In this document: in pieces, positions 17,729 to 27,700 of the stretch | Layout of the letters: the number at the start of each line of letters is the position of its first letter | Position numbering within the stretch: position 1 is the first letter of the stretch | From: Acidimicrobiaceae bacterium | Lineage (GTDB): Bacteria > Actinomycetota > Acidimicrobiia > Acidimicrobiales > Ilumatobacteraceae | DNA length: 40,868 nucleotides | Assembly: GCA_012269985.1 (NCBI GenBank) | Contig: JAAXJF010000052.1 | Location: forward strand, 1-40,868 | Reading direction: 5' to 3' | Position numbers and translations under genes: made by a program | The notes under the pieces: generated by a model | The model's input: the letters and a program-made list of their open reading frames with translations, nothing else | Told to the model about the DNA's origin: nothing | The model's database searches: none

Positions 17729-18498
17729 TTCGACTCGCCACGTGGAATGTGAACTCGCTCAAAGCTCGTCTCGAACGGGTGACCGAGTGGATTGAAGATG
17801 TCCAGCCAGATGTGCTGTGCCTGCAAGAAACCAAAATGGCTGACGACGCGTTCCCCGGTCTTCATTTTGAGGCAATGGGGTATGAGTCTGCTCACTATGG
17901 GCAGGGCCGGTGGAATGGAGTTGCGATCATCTCCAAAGTCGGTCTCGCCGACGTCGTCAGCAACTTCGCGGGAAATATCGAGCCCGATCCCGATGCTCGC
18001 ATCATCACCGCGACCTGTGCTGACATCAGAGTGTCATCGGTGTACGTCCCCAATGGCCGAGCGGTTGATGACCCCCATTACGAGTACAAGTTGTCGTGGC
18101 TTGACCGTTTGCAGCAGCACTTGCAGATCGATACGTCACCCGAACGCGATGTCATCGTCACCGGCGATTTCAACATTGCGCCAACCGATGCCGACGTGCA
18201 TGACCCGAACAAACTTGCAATGTCGACCCACGTGACCGAGGCCGAACGGTTGCGACTCACCGCGCTCGAACAGTGGGGACTTTCTGATCTTTTTCGTCAC
18301 CACCATGAAGGGGAGCGACTGTTCTCATGGTGGGACTATCGCTCTGGTGACTTCCATATGGGTCGAGGTCTTCGCATCGACCTCATTATGGGGTCGCCAT
18401 CGATGGTTGATCGCAGCAACTTCGTCGTCGTCGACCGGAATGCCCGTAAAGGGCCTTCACCGAGCGATCACGCCCCGGTCGTCGTCGACCTCACGTAG
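17725..18498 (+). CDS. xthA: Exodeoxyribonuclease III
   Basis: AP endonuclease and 3'-5' exonuclease/phosphatase of base-excision repair, 257 residues as usual for the family. Catalytic blocks are ATWNVNSLKAR (Asn8), CLQETKM (Glu35), GRWNGVAI, VTGDFNIAPTD (Asp and Asn of the GDFN motif), WDYRSGDF and the terminal PSDHAPV with the catalytic Asp-His. The ATG overlaps the stop of the NYN/S1 gene as ATGA, so translation is probably coupled. It converges with uvrD2 with only 7 nt between stop codons. Confidence 0.96.
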   Translation: MIRLATWNVNSLKARLERVTEWIEDVQPDVLCLQETKMADDAFPGLHFEAMGYESAHYGQGRWNGVAIISKVGLADVVSNFAGNIEPDPDARIITATCADIRVSSVYVPNGRAVDDPHYEYKLSWLDRLQQHLQIDTSPERDVIVTGDFNIAPTDADVHDPNKLAMSTHVTEAERLRLTALEQWGLSDLFRHHHEGERLFSWWDYRSGDFHMGRGLRIDLIMGSPSMVDRSNFVVVDRNARKGPSPSDHAPVVVDLT

Positions 18499-18505
18499 CC
18501 GCCAT

Positions 18506-20416
18506 CTAGTCAGCGAGAGCGGTCTGGAGGCCCGGAAACAGCGTTGTGCACGTGAGATCGCCCCAACCGGTGATTTCGTTAAGACGTTCAGCGCTCGTAG
18601 GTTGCGCTTCGGCGATACGACGCATCATCCGGTCGCTACAGATTTCTTCAGGCAGAATTCCAGACCGAACCGCGGTCATTTGCCGCCACTCAGCGAGGCG
18701 ACGGAGTGCATCTCGGCTTATCGACGCTGCTGATGTGCTCATCGCCTCGGAGAGTTCGGCTGACGGTCCGGTGATCGCTGGCTCAACGAGGTCGAGTTGA
18801 GCCAAAAATGGTGTCACCGATCGTCGGTATCCATTGCGCCGCTCTGCCCACGAAAGATGGCATTCGCTGGTGGCTCGAGTGATCGCAACATAGAGCAACC
18901 GCGCCTCTTCAAGGGTTTCCTCTTTGGTCGTTGCGCTTCGATGAGGTACCGAGCCCGTTTCAGTTGCAGCAATCCACACGCGCTTCCATTCCCGGCCCTT
19001 CGCCGCATGAAATGTCAGAACCTCAACGCCACCGCCTTGCTGAAACCCGAATGGATCGGCTGTTGTCATCCAGGAGGCGAAGGTCGCGCCGGTGCCATCT
19101 GGTTGCTCTCGCAAATACTCAAGGGCAACGGCGGCAACCTGTCGAGACGACACGGTTTCGGCTGGCCCAGACTCATCGCCACCGAGAGCACCAGCATCAT
19201 CGTCAAGGATGTCATGAGCCCACGAACGCAAGGCCGAGGGCGATGAGATTCGTCGAGCCTCATCGAGAGCCCTTCTGCCGGACGAATCTCCTCGAAAACC
19301 ACGGGACCGAACCTCGACCCCAACAGCGGTGAGTGTAAGTTCAATTCGCGTGCAGTGCTGATGGGTTCGTGCGAGCACCGCAATCTCGCCATGACGAATT
19401 GCATGCTGTCCAGCCTCAGCGATGGAGCGGGCAATCCCTTGTGCCTCGTCACCTTCATCGGCGTAGGCCGTCAATGTGGGAACCGGGCCGTCGGGTTGGC
19501 TTGAGCGTAAGTCTGCTAGCAGCTCGGCATGTGAAAGCACATGAACACCGGCGTTCACAATCTGAGGTGTGCATCGGTGGTTGACCGGTAAGCGAATGAC
19601 CTCCACGCCAGGAAAGCGGTCGTCAATTTGTACAAGCAATTCGGGGTCGCTGCCATTGAAGCCGTAAATCGACTGCGCAGGGTCACCAACGATGAAGAGA
19701 TCGTCGGCGCCGGGGGTCCGCAAGGCTGAGAGCAAGCGCTGCTGGATCGGCGTTAGGTCTTGTGCCTCGTCGACATGGATATGCCTGAAGCGCCAACGAA
19801 TAGCTTCGGCATATGACGAGTCACGCTCAAGGTCGTTCGCGCATCGCACGAGGAGATCATCGAGGTCGAGCACACCTCGCGAAGACTTCTCCTGCTCATA
19901 CGCAGCCAGCGCCTCGATGATGCGGGCAGCCTTCGAGGGAGGTTGACGTCGAGATCTCGCCACCGACGAGTAGGTGTCAGCAGTAATGCCGCGAGCGCTC
20001 GCCCACGACATCTCTGTGAGAATGTCATCAAGTTGTTCGCGCGGCGTGTTGAGCGCAGCGGAGACGAGACGCGGTCGATCATCGACGACCATTGGCATCG
20101 GTCTGCCTTGGTCAGCCCATCGTTGACGAAGGAGCCCTAACGCAACCGAGTGGAACGTTCCGGCTTCGATGCGTTCGCCGAGACCGATATGTCGAAGACG
20201 TCGCCGCAATTCTCCAGCTGCTTCGCGAGTGAAGGTGAGCGCAAGGGTGTGGCGGGCATCGGCACTATCGGTTGCGATTCGATACGCGATTCTCCTTGTG
20301 AGGACACGGGTTTTCCCTGAACCTGCACCTGCGATCACTGCAACGAGTCGTGATTCAGTGGTGACTGCTCGACGCTGGTCTGCGTCCAAATCGGTGAGCA
20401 CGTCATGTGAATCCAC
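18506..20416 (-). CDS. uvrD2: ATP-dependent DNA helicase UvrD2 (SF1A) with C-terminal HRDC domain
   Basis: 3'-5' superfamily I helicase of 636 residues. Walker A is GAGSGKT (residues 30-36), motif Ia LTFTREAAGEL, motif II VDEAQD, motif III GDPAQSIYGFNG, motif IV VNHRC, motif V VLTFHAAKGREW and motif VI LLYVAITRA. The last 70 residues (LRRLAEWR...ITGWG) form an HRDC domain, the mark of actinobacterial UvrD2. The tetracysteine zinc motif that mycobacterial UvrD2 carries between the helicase core and HRDC is missing; no cysteines occur in that linker. The start is a GTG at 20416 with no overlapping gene upstream. It is divergent from the PH-domain gene (23 nt between starts). Confidence 0.93.
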   Translation of the reverse strand: MDSHDVLTDLDADQRRAVTTESRLVAVIAGAGSGKTRVLTRRIAYRIATDSADARHTLALTFTREAAGELRRRLRHIGLGERIEAGTFHSVALGLLRQRWADQGRPMPMVVDDRPRLVSAALNTPREQLDDILTEMSWASARGITADTYSSVARSRRQPPSKAARIIEALAAYEQEKSSRGVLDLDDLLVRCANDLERDSSYAEAIRWRFRHIHVDEAQDLTPIQQRLLSALRTPGADDLFIVGDPAQSIYGFNGSDPELLVQIDDRFPGVEVIRLPVNHRCTPQIVNAGVHVLSHAELLADLRSSQPDGPVPTLTAYADEGDEAQGIARSIAEAGQHAIRHGEIAVLARTHQHCTRIELTLTAVGVEVRSRGFRGDSSGRRALDEARRISSPSALRSWAHDILDDDAGALGGDESGPAETVSSRQVAAVALEYLREQPDGTGATFASWMTTADPFGFQQGGGVEVLTFHAAKGREWKRVWIAATETGSVPHRSATTKEETLEEARLLYVAITRATSECHLSWAERRNGYRRSVTPFLAQLDLVEPAITGPSAELSEAMSTSAASISRDALRRLAEWRQMTAVRSGILPEEICSDRMMRRIAEAQPTSAERLNEITGWGDLTCTTLFPGLQTALAD

Positions 20417-20439
20417 CCCACAACGGTACTGTCAACTCC

Positions 20440-20931
20440 ATGGCATATCCGCAGAAACTTCTAAATCCGGGAGAAGAAGCCAGTGTGGACCTTCATCCAC
20501 ACTGGTGGTTTTTCGTCAAAGAAGCCCTGTTTCTCATCATTTCTCTCGCCCTTGCCATCGTTGTTGCGTTGACGGCCGGAGATGGATCGATTGCTGGTGT
20601 GCTCACCTGGATCACCATCGTCTTGGTGATCATTGCAAGTCTTCGTTTCGCACTTCGTTGGGTGTCGTGGGTGACTACTTACTTCGTGGTGACAACCGAT
20701 CGCGTCATCTTTCGAACGGGAGTGATTTCGCGGCGCGGCATCGAGATTCCCCTCGGACGCGTCAATAACGTGCTGTTTAACCAGTCGCTTCTTGAACGCT
20801 TGATTGGAGCGGGAGATTTACTTATCGAGTCGGGCGGTGAGAGCGGACAGCAAACATTCACCGATGTGCGAAATCCTGATCGCGTGCAGAATTCCATTCA
20901 CGCCGCAATCGACGGGCTTCGCAACTCATAG
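20440..20931 (+). CDS. PH domain-containing membrane protein (bPH_2/YdbT-like)
   Basis: A 163-residue protein. About residues 25-48 and 52-70 form two hydrophobic helices (VKEALFLIISLALAIVVAL; VLTWITIVLVIIASL). They are followed by a bacterial pleckstrin-homology-like domain with YFVVTTDRVIFRTGVISRRGIEIPLGRVNNV, the usual signature. The PH domain should face the cytosol; the molecular role of the family is not established. I chose ATG 20440 because the in-frame GTG at 20407 lies within the divergent uvrD2 coding region. No partner gene of the usual tandem bPH_2 pair is present. Confidence 0.9.
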   Translation: MAYPQKLLNPGEEASVDLHPHWWFFVKEALFLIISLALAIVVALTAGDGSIAGVLTWITIVLVIIASLRFALRWVSWVTTYFVVTTDRVIFRTGVISRRGIEIPLGRVNNVLFNQSLLERLIGAGDLLIESGGESGQQTFTDVRNPDRVQNSIHAAIDGLRNS

Positions 20932-20974
20932 TCCCGACTTCTGCGCAACATCGGCAGAATGACACACTCAGCAG

Positions 20975-21877
20975 ATGGCGCGAGTGTCGCTTCCTAACGG
21001 AATCGAAATCGAATTCGAGGAATTCGGTGTGCGAAGCGATCCAACGGTGCTACTCGTCTCAGGCTTCACCTCGCAATTACTGGGCTGGGATGAAGGGCTG
21101 TGCCATGAACTTGCTGCAAGCGGGCGGCATGTCATTCGTTTTGACAACCGTGATGTTGGGCTGTCCAGCCATCTCGACGGACAGGCCGTTGACGTGGAGG
21201 GGGTCTTCAACGCAACGTTTTTTGGCGGTGACCCGGTCGAGGTTCCTTACACCCTGTCGGACATGGCAGCCGATGCCATCGGACTTGTTGACGCTCTCGA
21301 TTGCGAGGTTGTTGATGCTGTCGGTGTGTCGATGGGAGGCATGATCGTGCAAACTATGGCGATTGAACATCCGGGCCGTTTGAGGTCGGTGGTGTCGATC
21401 ATGAGCACGACTGGTGGCCCAGGTGTTGGTCTTCCGACCGAGGCGGCACTCGAACAATTGTTGATGGAACCCTCAGACAACCGCGAGGAGTACATCGAGT
21501 CGTCGGTTGGTGCCAAGGTGTGGTCGTCACAACGGTATTTCGATCCTCAACGCGCCCGGGAGAAAGCGGCGGCAAACTTTGACCGAATGTTCTACCCAGA
21601 GGGTGCGACGCGGCAGTATGCAGCAATCATGGTGTCAGGTGACCGTACTGAGGCGCTGAAGTCGGTCACCGTTCCAATGCTCGTCATTCACGGTTGGGAT
21701 GACACGTTGATCCACCCTTCAGGCGGGGAAGCAACCGCAGCGGTAGTGCCGGGCGCCTCGTTGCTCATGCTCGACGATATGGGGCATGATCTTCCCGAAC
21801 CTCTATGGCCAGAAATCGTTAACGTAATCGTGGAGTTTGGCGACTCTGCCAACGCCCATACATCTGTAAACACGTAA
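20975..21877 (+). CDS. Alpha/beta hydrolase
   Basis: A 300-residue alpha/beta-hydrolase-fold enzyme. The nucleophile elbow is GVSMGG (Ser119), the catalytic acid is in VIHGWDDTLIHP, and the catalytic histidine is in DMGHDLPEPLWP. The oxyanion region LVSGFTSQLLGWD and the FDNRDVGLSS block (about residues 57-65) resemble esterases and aclacinomycin-methylesterase-like proteins. Residues 140-220 form the lid. The substrate is unknown. The gene ends 12 nt before an AMACR-type gene with its own good Shine-Dalgarno, so both may act on acyl substrates in one unit. Confidence 0.92.
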   Translation: MARVSLPNGIEIEFEEFGVRSDPTVLLVSGFTSQLLGWDEGLCHELAASGRHVIRFDNRDVGLSSHLDGQAVDVEGVFNATFFGGDPVEVPYTLSDMAADAIGLVDALDCEVVDAVGVSMGGMIVQTMAIEHPGRLRSVVSIMSTTGGPGVGLPTEAALEQLLMEPSDNREEYIESSVGAKVWSSQRYFDPQRAREKAAANFDRMFYPEGATRQYAAIMVSGDRTEALKSVTVPMLVIHGWDDTLIHPSGGEATAAVVPGASLLMLDDMGHDLPEPLWPEIVNVIVEFGDSANAHTSVNT

Positions 21878-21889
21878 GGAGCAATCACC

Positions 21890-23044
21890 ATGTCAGGACC
21901 ACTCAGCGGATATCGAATCCTTGAAATTGCCGGAATTGGGCCAGGCCCCTTCGCCGCAATGATGTTGGCGGATATGGGAGCCGAAGTGATTCGTATCGAT
22001 CGAGCACAATCGGTGAAACCCGGATCGACGGGACCTGTGCGTGATGTGTTGCTGCGGAGTCGAAAGAGCATCGCCCTCGACCTCAAAGACCCGGAAGGTA
22101 TTGCGATTCTTCTCGACCTCGTCGAAGGAGCCGACGCACTGATTGAAGGTTTTCGGCCGGGCGTGATGGAGCGACTCGGTATCGGCCCCGATGTGTGTCA
22201 CGAGCGCAATCCGAAACTCGTCTTCGGTCGAATGACCGGATGGGGCCAGACCGGCCCGTACTCCCAAGCAGCCGGCCACGACATTAACTACATCGCTCTC
22301 GGTGGCGCACTTGCGCACATCACCCGTGGTGGATCTGGCCCGGTCCCCCCACTCAATCTCGTCGGCGACTTCGGTGGCGGTGGAATGTTCCTCGCCTACG
22401 GAGTCGTTTGCGGGCTCCTTGAGGCGCAGCGGTCGGGCAGCGGTCAGGTGATCGACACCGCAATGGTCGATGGAACCGCATCTCTCATGTCGATGTTCTG
22501 GGGCATGGCCGCAATGGGCGCATTCGACACAGAGAACCCTGGGACCAACTTGCTCGACACCGGAGCCCACTTCTACGACACCTACGAGTGCTCAGATGGT
22601 AAGTGGATCTCTATCGGGTCGATCGAACCACAGTTCTACGCGTTGCTGCTTGAACACACCGGGCTGACCGACGACGCTGACTTCCAGCGGCAGATGGACA
22701 AGAGCAAGTGGCCTGAGTTGAAGACTCGATTGACTGAACTTTTCCTCTCGAAAACGAGAGATGAGTGGTGCGCCATCATGGAACACACCGACATCTGTTT
22801 TGCTCCGGTGCTCACCATGCCTGAAGCGGCGCAGCACCCGCATAACGTCGATCGCGGAACATTCTGTGAGGTTGACGGCCTGATGCAGGCATCTCCTGCG
22901 CCACGGTTCTCTCGAACTTCTCCCGAAACTCCAACTCCGGGCGCCCGCCCAGGTGAACACACGAAAGAAGTTCTTCTCAGTTGGGGTCTCGATGCAGGGC
23001 GCATCGATGCTGCTGTCGCTGGTGGCGCCGCGGCACAAGCTTGA
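21890..23044 (+). CDS. CaiB/BaiF CoA-transferase family protein, alpha-methylacyl-CoA racemase-like
   Basis: A 384-residue class III CoA-transferase-fold protein. It matches the racemase branch: the catalytic residues of Mycobacterium tuberculosis MCR (His126, Asp156, Glu241) have counterparts here at His130 (AGHDINY), Asp160 (GDFGGGG) and Glu246 (SIEPQF). The N-terminus LSGYRILEIAGIGPGPFAAMMLADMGAEV is typical. The likely role is epimerising 2-methylacyl-CoA esters so branched or sterol side chains can enter beta-oxidation. AAGGAG at 21876-21881 is an excellent Shine-Dalgarno for ATG 21890. The stop overlaps the next start (TGATG), implying coupling. Confidence 0.93.
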   Translation: MSGPLSGYRILEIAGIGPGPFAAMMLADMGAEVIRIDRAQSVKPGSTGPVRDVLLRSRKSIALDLKDPEGIAILLDLVEGADALIEGFRPGVMERLGIGPDVCHERNPKLVFGRMTGWGQTGPYSQAAGHDINYIALGGALAHITRGGSGPVPPLNLVGDFGGGGMFLAYGVVCGLLEAQRSGSGQVIDTAMVDGTASLMSMFWGMAAMGAFDTENPGTNLLDTGAHFYDTYECSDGKWISIGSIEPQFYALLLEHTGLTDDADFQRQMDKSKWPELKTRLTELFLSKTRDEWCAIMEHTDICFAPVLTMPEAAQHPHNVDRGTFCEVDGLMQASPAPRFSRTSPETPTPGARPGEHTKEVLLSWGLDAGRIDAAVAGGAAAQA

Positions 23045-23604
23045 TGACAACGGTTCGACTCGTTCGACACGGCCAAGCATCAGCGGGGTGGGGAATCGAT
23101 CCCGACCCCGATCTCGATGACCTCGGCCGGTCCCAAGCAGAAGCGGTTGCCGCGAGACTTGACGATCTTGTCGGCGAAGCAACACCTGAGGTGTGGACAT
23201 CACCCCTCCTGCGATGCAGGAATACCGCCGAACCATTTCGACAGCGCCGAGGGGTTGAGGCGTTAGTCAAAGAGGCGGTGCGCGAAATTCCGTCACCGCT
23301 GGGAATGGCGACGAGCGAGCGAGCAGACTGGCTGCGGTCGGCGATGGATGGCACATGGTCTGATCTCGGCGGAGAATTTGTTGCGTTCCGAGACCATCTC
23401 GTCGAGCGCATAGCGGCAATCGAACATGACACCGTCGTGTTTTCTCATTTCGTTGCAATCAACGCAATCATTGGGGCTTGCAATGGAGATGATCGTCTTG
23501 TCATTCGAACTCTCGACAACACGTCAATCACCACCGTCGATGTAACCGACGGCATCTTGACCCTTGTTGAGGGCGGTGCTGAGGCTGACACCATCATTCG
23601 TTAA
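23044..23604 (+). CDS. Histidine phosphatase family protein
   Basis: A 186-residue phosphoglycerate-mutase-like phosphatase. The phosphorylated histidine is in VRHGQAS (His9), a second motif is TSPLLRCRNTAEP, and the catalytic His135 is in FSHFVAINAII. The ATG at 23044 overlaps the stop of the AMACR-like gene (TGATG), which fixes the start; the frame extending back to 22981 is inside that gene. The cytosolic substrate is unknown. Coupling to an acyl-CoA gene is positional evidence only. Confidence 0.92.
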   Translation: MTTVRLVRHGQASAGWGIDPDPDLDDLGRSQAEAVAARLDDLVGEATPEVWTSPLLRCRNTAEPFRQRRGVEALVKEAVREIPSPLGMATSERADWLRSAMDGTWSDLGGEFVAFRDHLVERIAAIEHDTVVFSHFVAINAIIGACNGDDRLVIRTLDNTSITTVDVTDGILTLVEGGAEADTIIR

Positions 23605-23643
23605 GCCTGACGTCGCGCGGTGACACCTTGATGGCACACTGAT

Positions 23644-24396
23644 GTGGTGCGGACGGCGTTGCATCATCTCTCACGACTGATCGTCGTTGCAATCGCCGTG
23701 ACCGGATGCGCATATCTCACTCCGCAAGATGAGACGTCGTCGGTTCCTGATACTTCCTCGTCATCGGGTGGCGACGTCGTCACTTCTCCGGCAGAAGAAG
23801 CGCCAGATGAGGCGCCGGATACGACCCAGAGCGTTCAAACGAGTGTCACGACGACTCCGCCGACGACACCCACCACGACGATCCCGGAGCCGTTGGGAGT
23901 GACTGAACTCATCCTCACCGCAGGTGGCCTTGGAGAGGCAGCATTCGGCAGTGAACCCGACGCGGTCATTAGTTATGTCTCATCGATTCTCGGATCGCCG
24001 ACCGAAGATTCAGACTGGACCACGCCCGAAACATTCTTGTGCGCGGGCACGGTCATCCGGGAGGTGAATTGGGGCGTGTTGTCCCTGATGTTTGGAGATG
24101 AATCATCGAGCGCCTCGGGTCGCCCACATTTCATGTCGTACACCTACGGATTGATCGATCTATTGGGCGGCGAACCGCAGGGGCTTGTAACGAGCGAGGG
24201 TCTCACGATCTCAAATACGGTCGCAACGCTGCTCGCTCGCACCGATGCACAACTCGACGAGGGAGATGAGGAACTCGACATTCCTCCTTCATTCTTTTAT
24301 GACCGCGAACCATTCCCCGTCACGGGCCTGTTGACCGGAACTTCCGATGAAGATGTCGTGTTAGTGATATTGGGAGGTTCAGGGTGTTTCGGGTGA
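23644..24396 (+). CDS. Putative secreted lipoprotein
   Basis: A 250-residue protein with a lipoprotein signal: basic/hydrophobic N-terminus LSRLIVVAIAVTGC with lipobox cysteine at residue 22. A Ser/Thr/Pro linker (about 26-82) typical of envelope lipoproteins follows. The folded part (about 84-250) has paired cysteines, a repeated aromatic/glycine pattern (VNWGVLSLMFGD, FMSYTYG) and a terminal GGSGCFG. I recognise this pattern from uncharacterised acidimicrobial lipoproteins but know no function. The start is GTG 23644; the adjacent GTG 23647 is equally possible. The next gene begins 7 nt after the stop. Confidence 0.8.
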   Translation: MVRTALHHLSRLIVVAIAVTGCAYLTPQDETSSVPDTSSSSGGDVVTSPAEEAPDEAPDTTQSVQTSVTTTPPTTPTTTIPEPLGVTELILTAGGLGEAAFGSEPDAVISYVSSILGSPTEDSDWTTPETFLCAGTVIREVNWGVLSLMFGDESSSASGRPHFMSYTYGLIDLLGGEPQGLVTSEGLTISNTVATLLARTDAQLDEGDEELDIPPSFFYDREPFPVTGLLTGTSDEDVVLVILGGSGCFG

Positions 24397-24403
24397 TGAT
24401 GTC

Positions 24404-24763
24404 ATGGTGAGAGAACTTCACGACCTCTTTGGGTGGATACTCATTTTTTCGAATGGGCTGCTCGGCCTTTGGTTCGTCATTGCTCAGCAATGGCAGCCTG
24501 CCCGAGTGAAGTGGATGTGGTGGCCTGTCATCCCTGCGCAGATCATCGTGGTGCTGCAGGCTGTCCTCGGTGCCGTGCTGGCGAGTCAGCCAGGCGTGGT
24601 GTTAGACGATATGCACGCTCTGTACGGGTTCTCCGCGATCGTGGCAGTTGGAATTCTCTACAGCTATCGAACAAGCCCGTTTATTCGTGACCGGCAGTAC
24701 ATGCTGTACGGAGTCGGCAGCTTGTTCATTATGGGTCTCGGTATCCGAAACTTTTTTGGCTGA
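24404..24763 (+). CDS. Small four-helix membrane protein of unknown function
   Basis: A 119-residue protein with four predicted transmembrane helices (about residues 7-27, 40-60, 70-87 and 98-116) separated by short loops. His6 lies just before helix 1 and His71 at the start of helix 3. A WxWW motif (37-40) precedes helix 2. The layout vaguely recalls small b-type cytochrome or DoxX-like membrane proteins, but the ligand spacing is not diagnostic and I do not assign a family. It follows the lipoprotein by 7 nt and probably shares its mRNA. Its stop lies 4 nt from the convergent mfd stop. Confidence 0.75.
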   Translation: MVRELHDLFGWILIFSNGLLGLWFVIAQQWQPARVKWMWWPVIPAQIIVVLQAVLGAVLASQPGVVLDDMHALYGFSAIVAVGILYSYRTSPFIRDRQYMLYGVGSLFIMGLGIRNFFG

Positions 24764-24767
24764 CCCG

Positions 24768-27700
24768 CTACTCGCCACTGCTTGACGATGGAGCTGCCGG
24801 AGGAATCAGCTCATTCAAGAAACCAAGCAGAAATTCTGACGGCATTGACCCTCGTGGAATCGGAACCACCAGTTGACGTTGCGATTCTTTGTGCATTGCC
24901 TGTCGGCTGAGTCGGCGCAACCTCATCGATTCACTTGCTTTGAGGTCAATCGGTGACAGTTTTGCGGTTCGACCTGCCGATTGGCTTCCGGTCACACTGA
25001 GATCGGTGATGCCGAGTCGCATGCACTCAATACGAAGTCGAGCAACGACGAGCAGTGCTGCGGCGGGCTCAGGGATCGGGCCGTAGCGATCAGTCCATTC
25101 AGAAGAGATGTCGTCCACCTCTGAGAATGATGATGCTGCCGCAATTCGTCGGTAGGCCTCGAGACGAAGGTCTTCACGGCTGATGTAATCAGAAGGCAAG
25201 AACGCGTCAGCGGGTACGTCAAGGTTGAGTTCAACTACTGGTTCAGGGGTCTCACCCTTCATTTCTGCAACCGCCTCGGTCACCATTTGGCAATACAAGT
25301 CGTATCCGACGGCTGCGATATGTCCTGATTGTGCTGCACCAAGCAGATTGCCTGCGCCGCGAATTTCGAGGTCGCGCATGGCAATCCTGAAGCCAGATCC
25401 GAGTTCGGTTGATTCGCCGATCGTGCGGAGACGTTCGTAGGCCTCCTCCGAGAGAGTTCGGTCTTGAGGATGGAAGAGATACGCATAAGCACGTTGCCCA
25501 CTGCGGCCGACACGACCACGCAACTGATGCAGTTGTCCGAGACCGAGAAGATCAGATCGTTCGACGACCAACGTGTTTACCGTGGGCATATCGATTCCTG
25601 ACTCGATGATTGTCGTGCAGACGAGCACGTCATACCGACCTTCCCAGAAATCGATGACGACTTGCTCAAGGGTTGCTTCATCCATGCGGCCGTGAGCGAT
25701 TGCGATGCGAGCCTCCGGCACCAACTCTCTGAGACGAGCGGCTGACTGCTCAATTGATTTCACCCGGTTGTGGACCCAAAAGACCTGTCCTTCTCGGAGC
25801 AGTTCACGACGGATTGCCTCGACAGCGACACGCTCGTCGTATTCGCCAACATGGGTAAGGATCGGTTGTCGGTCAGCCGGAGGGGTCTGAAGGAGTGACA
25901 TATCTCGAATACCGACCAGCGACATTTCCAACGTCCGAGGAATTGGTGTGGCGCTCATTGTCAATACGTCGACATCGGTCGCAAGCGACTTGATGAGTTC
26001 TTTGTGTTGCACCCCGAACCGTTGCTCTTCATCGATGACAAGCAACCCAAGGTCTTTAAACGTCACTTGCGATGACAGCAGCCGATGAGTACCGATGACA
26101 CAATCAACATCACCCGAAGCGAGGTCAGCGATGACCGACGCTGCTTGCTTGTCGGTCAAAAATCGCGACAGCACTTCGACTCGCACGGGAAAGCCGGCAA
26201 AGCGATCGTTAAACGTCGTGCCATGTTGAGTGGCAAGCAGCGTGGTGGGTGCGAGTACCGCGACCTGCTTACCCCCTTGAATCGCTTTAAAGGCAGCACG
26301 GATAGCAACCTCAGTTTTGCCGAACCCGACGTCACCACAGATGAGTCGATCCATCGGAATCTCGCGCTCCATGTCGGCTTTCACATCAACGATCGCAGTT
26401 CGCTGGTCGGGGGTCTCGACAAACCCGAATGCGTCTTCCATTTCAGACTGCCACGGTGTGTCGGGAGCAAAGGAATGCCCAGGTGTGTTCACGCGCTGCT
26501 GGTAGAGAACAACAAGTTCTTGGGCGATCTCTTGCACCGCAGAACGCACCCGTGATTTTGCTGAGGCAAAGTCGCTTCCGCCGAGCCGATGAAGCGAGGG
26601 TGCCTCGCCTCCCGAATATGGTCGCAAGACGTGGATTTGGTCTGAAGGGATATAGAGCCGGTCTTCACCGCGATAAGCCACGAGGAGGTAGTCACGTTCC
26701 GCTCCGCCGATTGCCCGAGTCACCATGCCCTCATAGCGGCCGACTCCATGATGAACATGCACCACGTAACTGCCCGGCTTGAGGTCATCAAACCCTGCGG
26801 TTCCCTGTCGAGGCCGTGCCCGTCGGCGCGATCGACGACGACCGGTGAGATCGGCTTCGGCGAGCACGCTGAGGCGAGCCCGTGGAAGATGAAACCCTCG
26901 ATGAAGGGGAGCAACGGTGATGTAGGCGCCTGGTGCAGTGAGGTCGGTCTCTGCGCTTGCAATCGTGAACTCAAGTTCGTGATCGAGCATCAGCGAGCGA
27001 AGTCGCTCAGCAGACCCAGTTCCATCGGCCGCGATGATGACTCGCTCACCGGCACTCAGTAGTTCTTGCACTCGTGACACGTGACCAGAACCGTCGCCGA
27101 TGATTGGTCCCCACCCAGTGCTCTCCACAAACGGAGTTTCTGGTCCTTCTGGGGTTGCATCGATCGTCCAAAACGAGCCAGTCGATGCGAGTAACCGGTC
27201 GGGCTCAGCATGCAGATGGGGGAATTGCAGATCAGGGTCACGAGCCCAGGTGCCAGCGAGTGCGGCGGCGAGGTCAGCTTCTTCGGCGAGAAGATCATGA
27301 GCACGATCTCGCATACGGCGGGGCTCGATAAGGACAACTTTGCCGCGTTCATCGACGAGGTCGGTGAGCAGCAGATCGTCATCGGTCAACCAGGGGAGCC
27401 ACGACTCCATTCCGTCAAAGTGCGCTCCCGCTGCGAGCCGTTCCCACTGCTCTCGGCCCCACGATTCGGTGGCGATGAGGCCTGCTGCTCGCTCTCTGAC
27501 GCGTTCGTCTGGGGTCACTTCTCGCGCGGGGAAGATACGTACCTCGTCGAGGTCGGCGATCGATCGTTGATCATTGACAGAGAACTGGGTCAGTCGGTCG
27601 ACGTCATCTCCCCACAGATCAATTCGGATTGGTGCATCTGCCGTTGAAGGAAAAATGTCGATGATCGCTCCTCGGCGCGCAAATTCCCCTCGGTGCTCAA

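Noticed and set aside
17242-17895. 217-codon minus-strand frame rich in Phe/Ala
   Set aside because: Antisense shadow of the Lys/Ala repeat tail; composition is dictated by the repeat.
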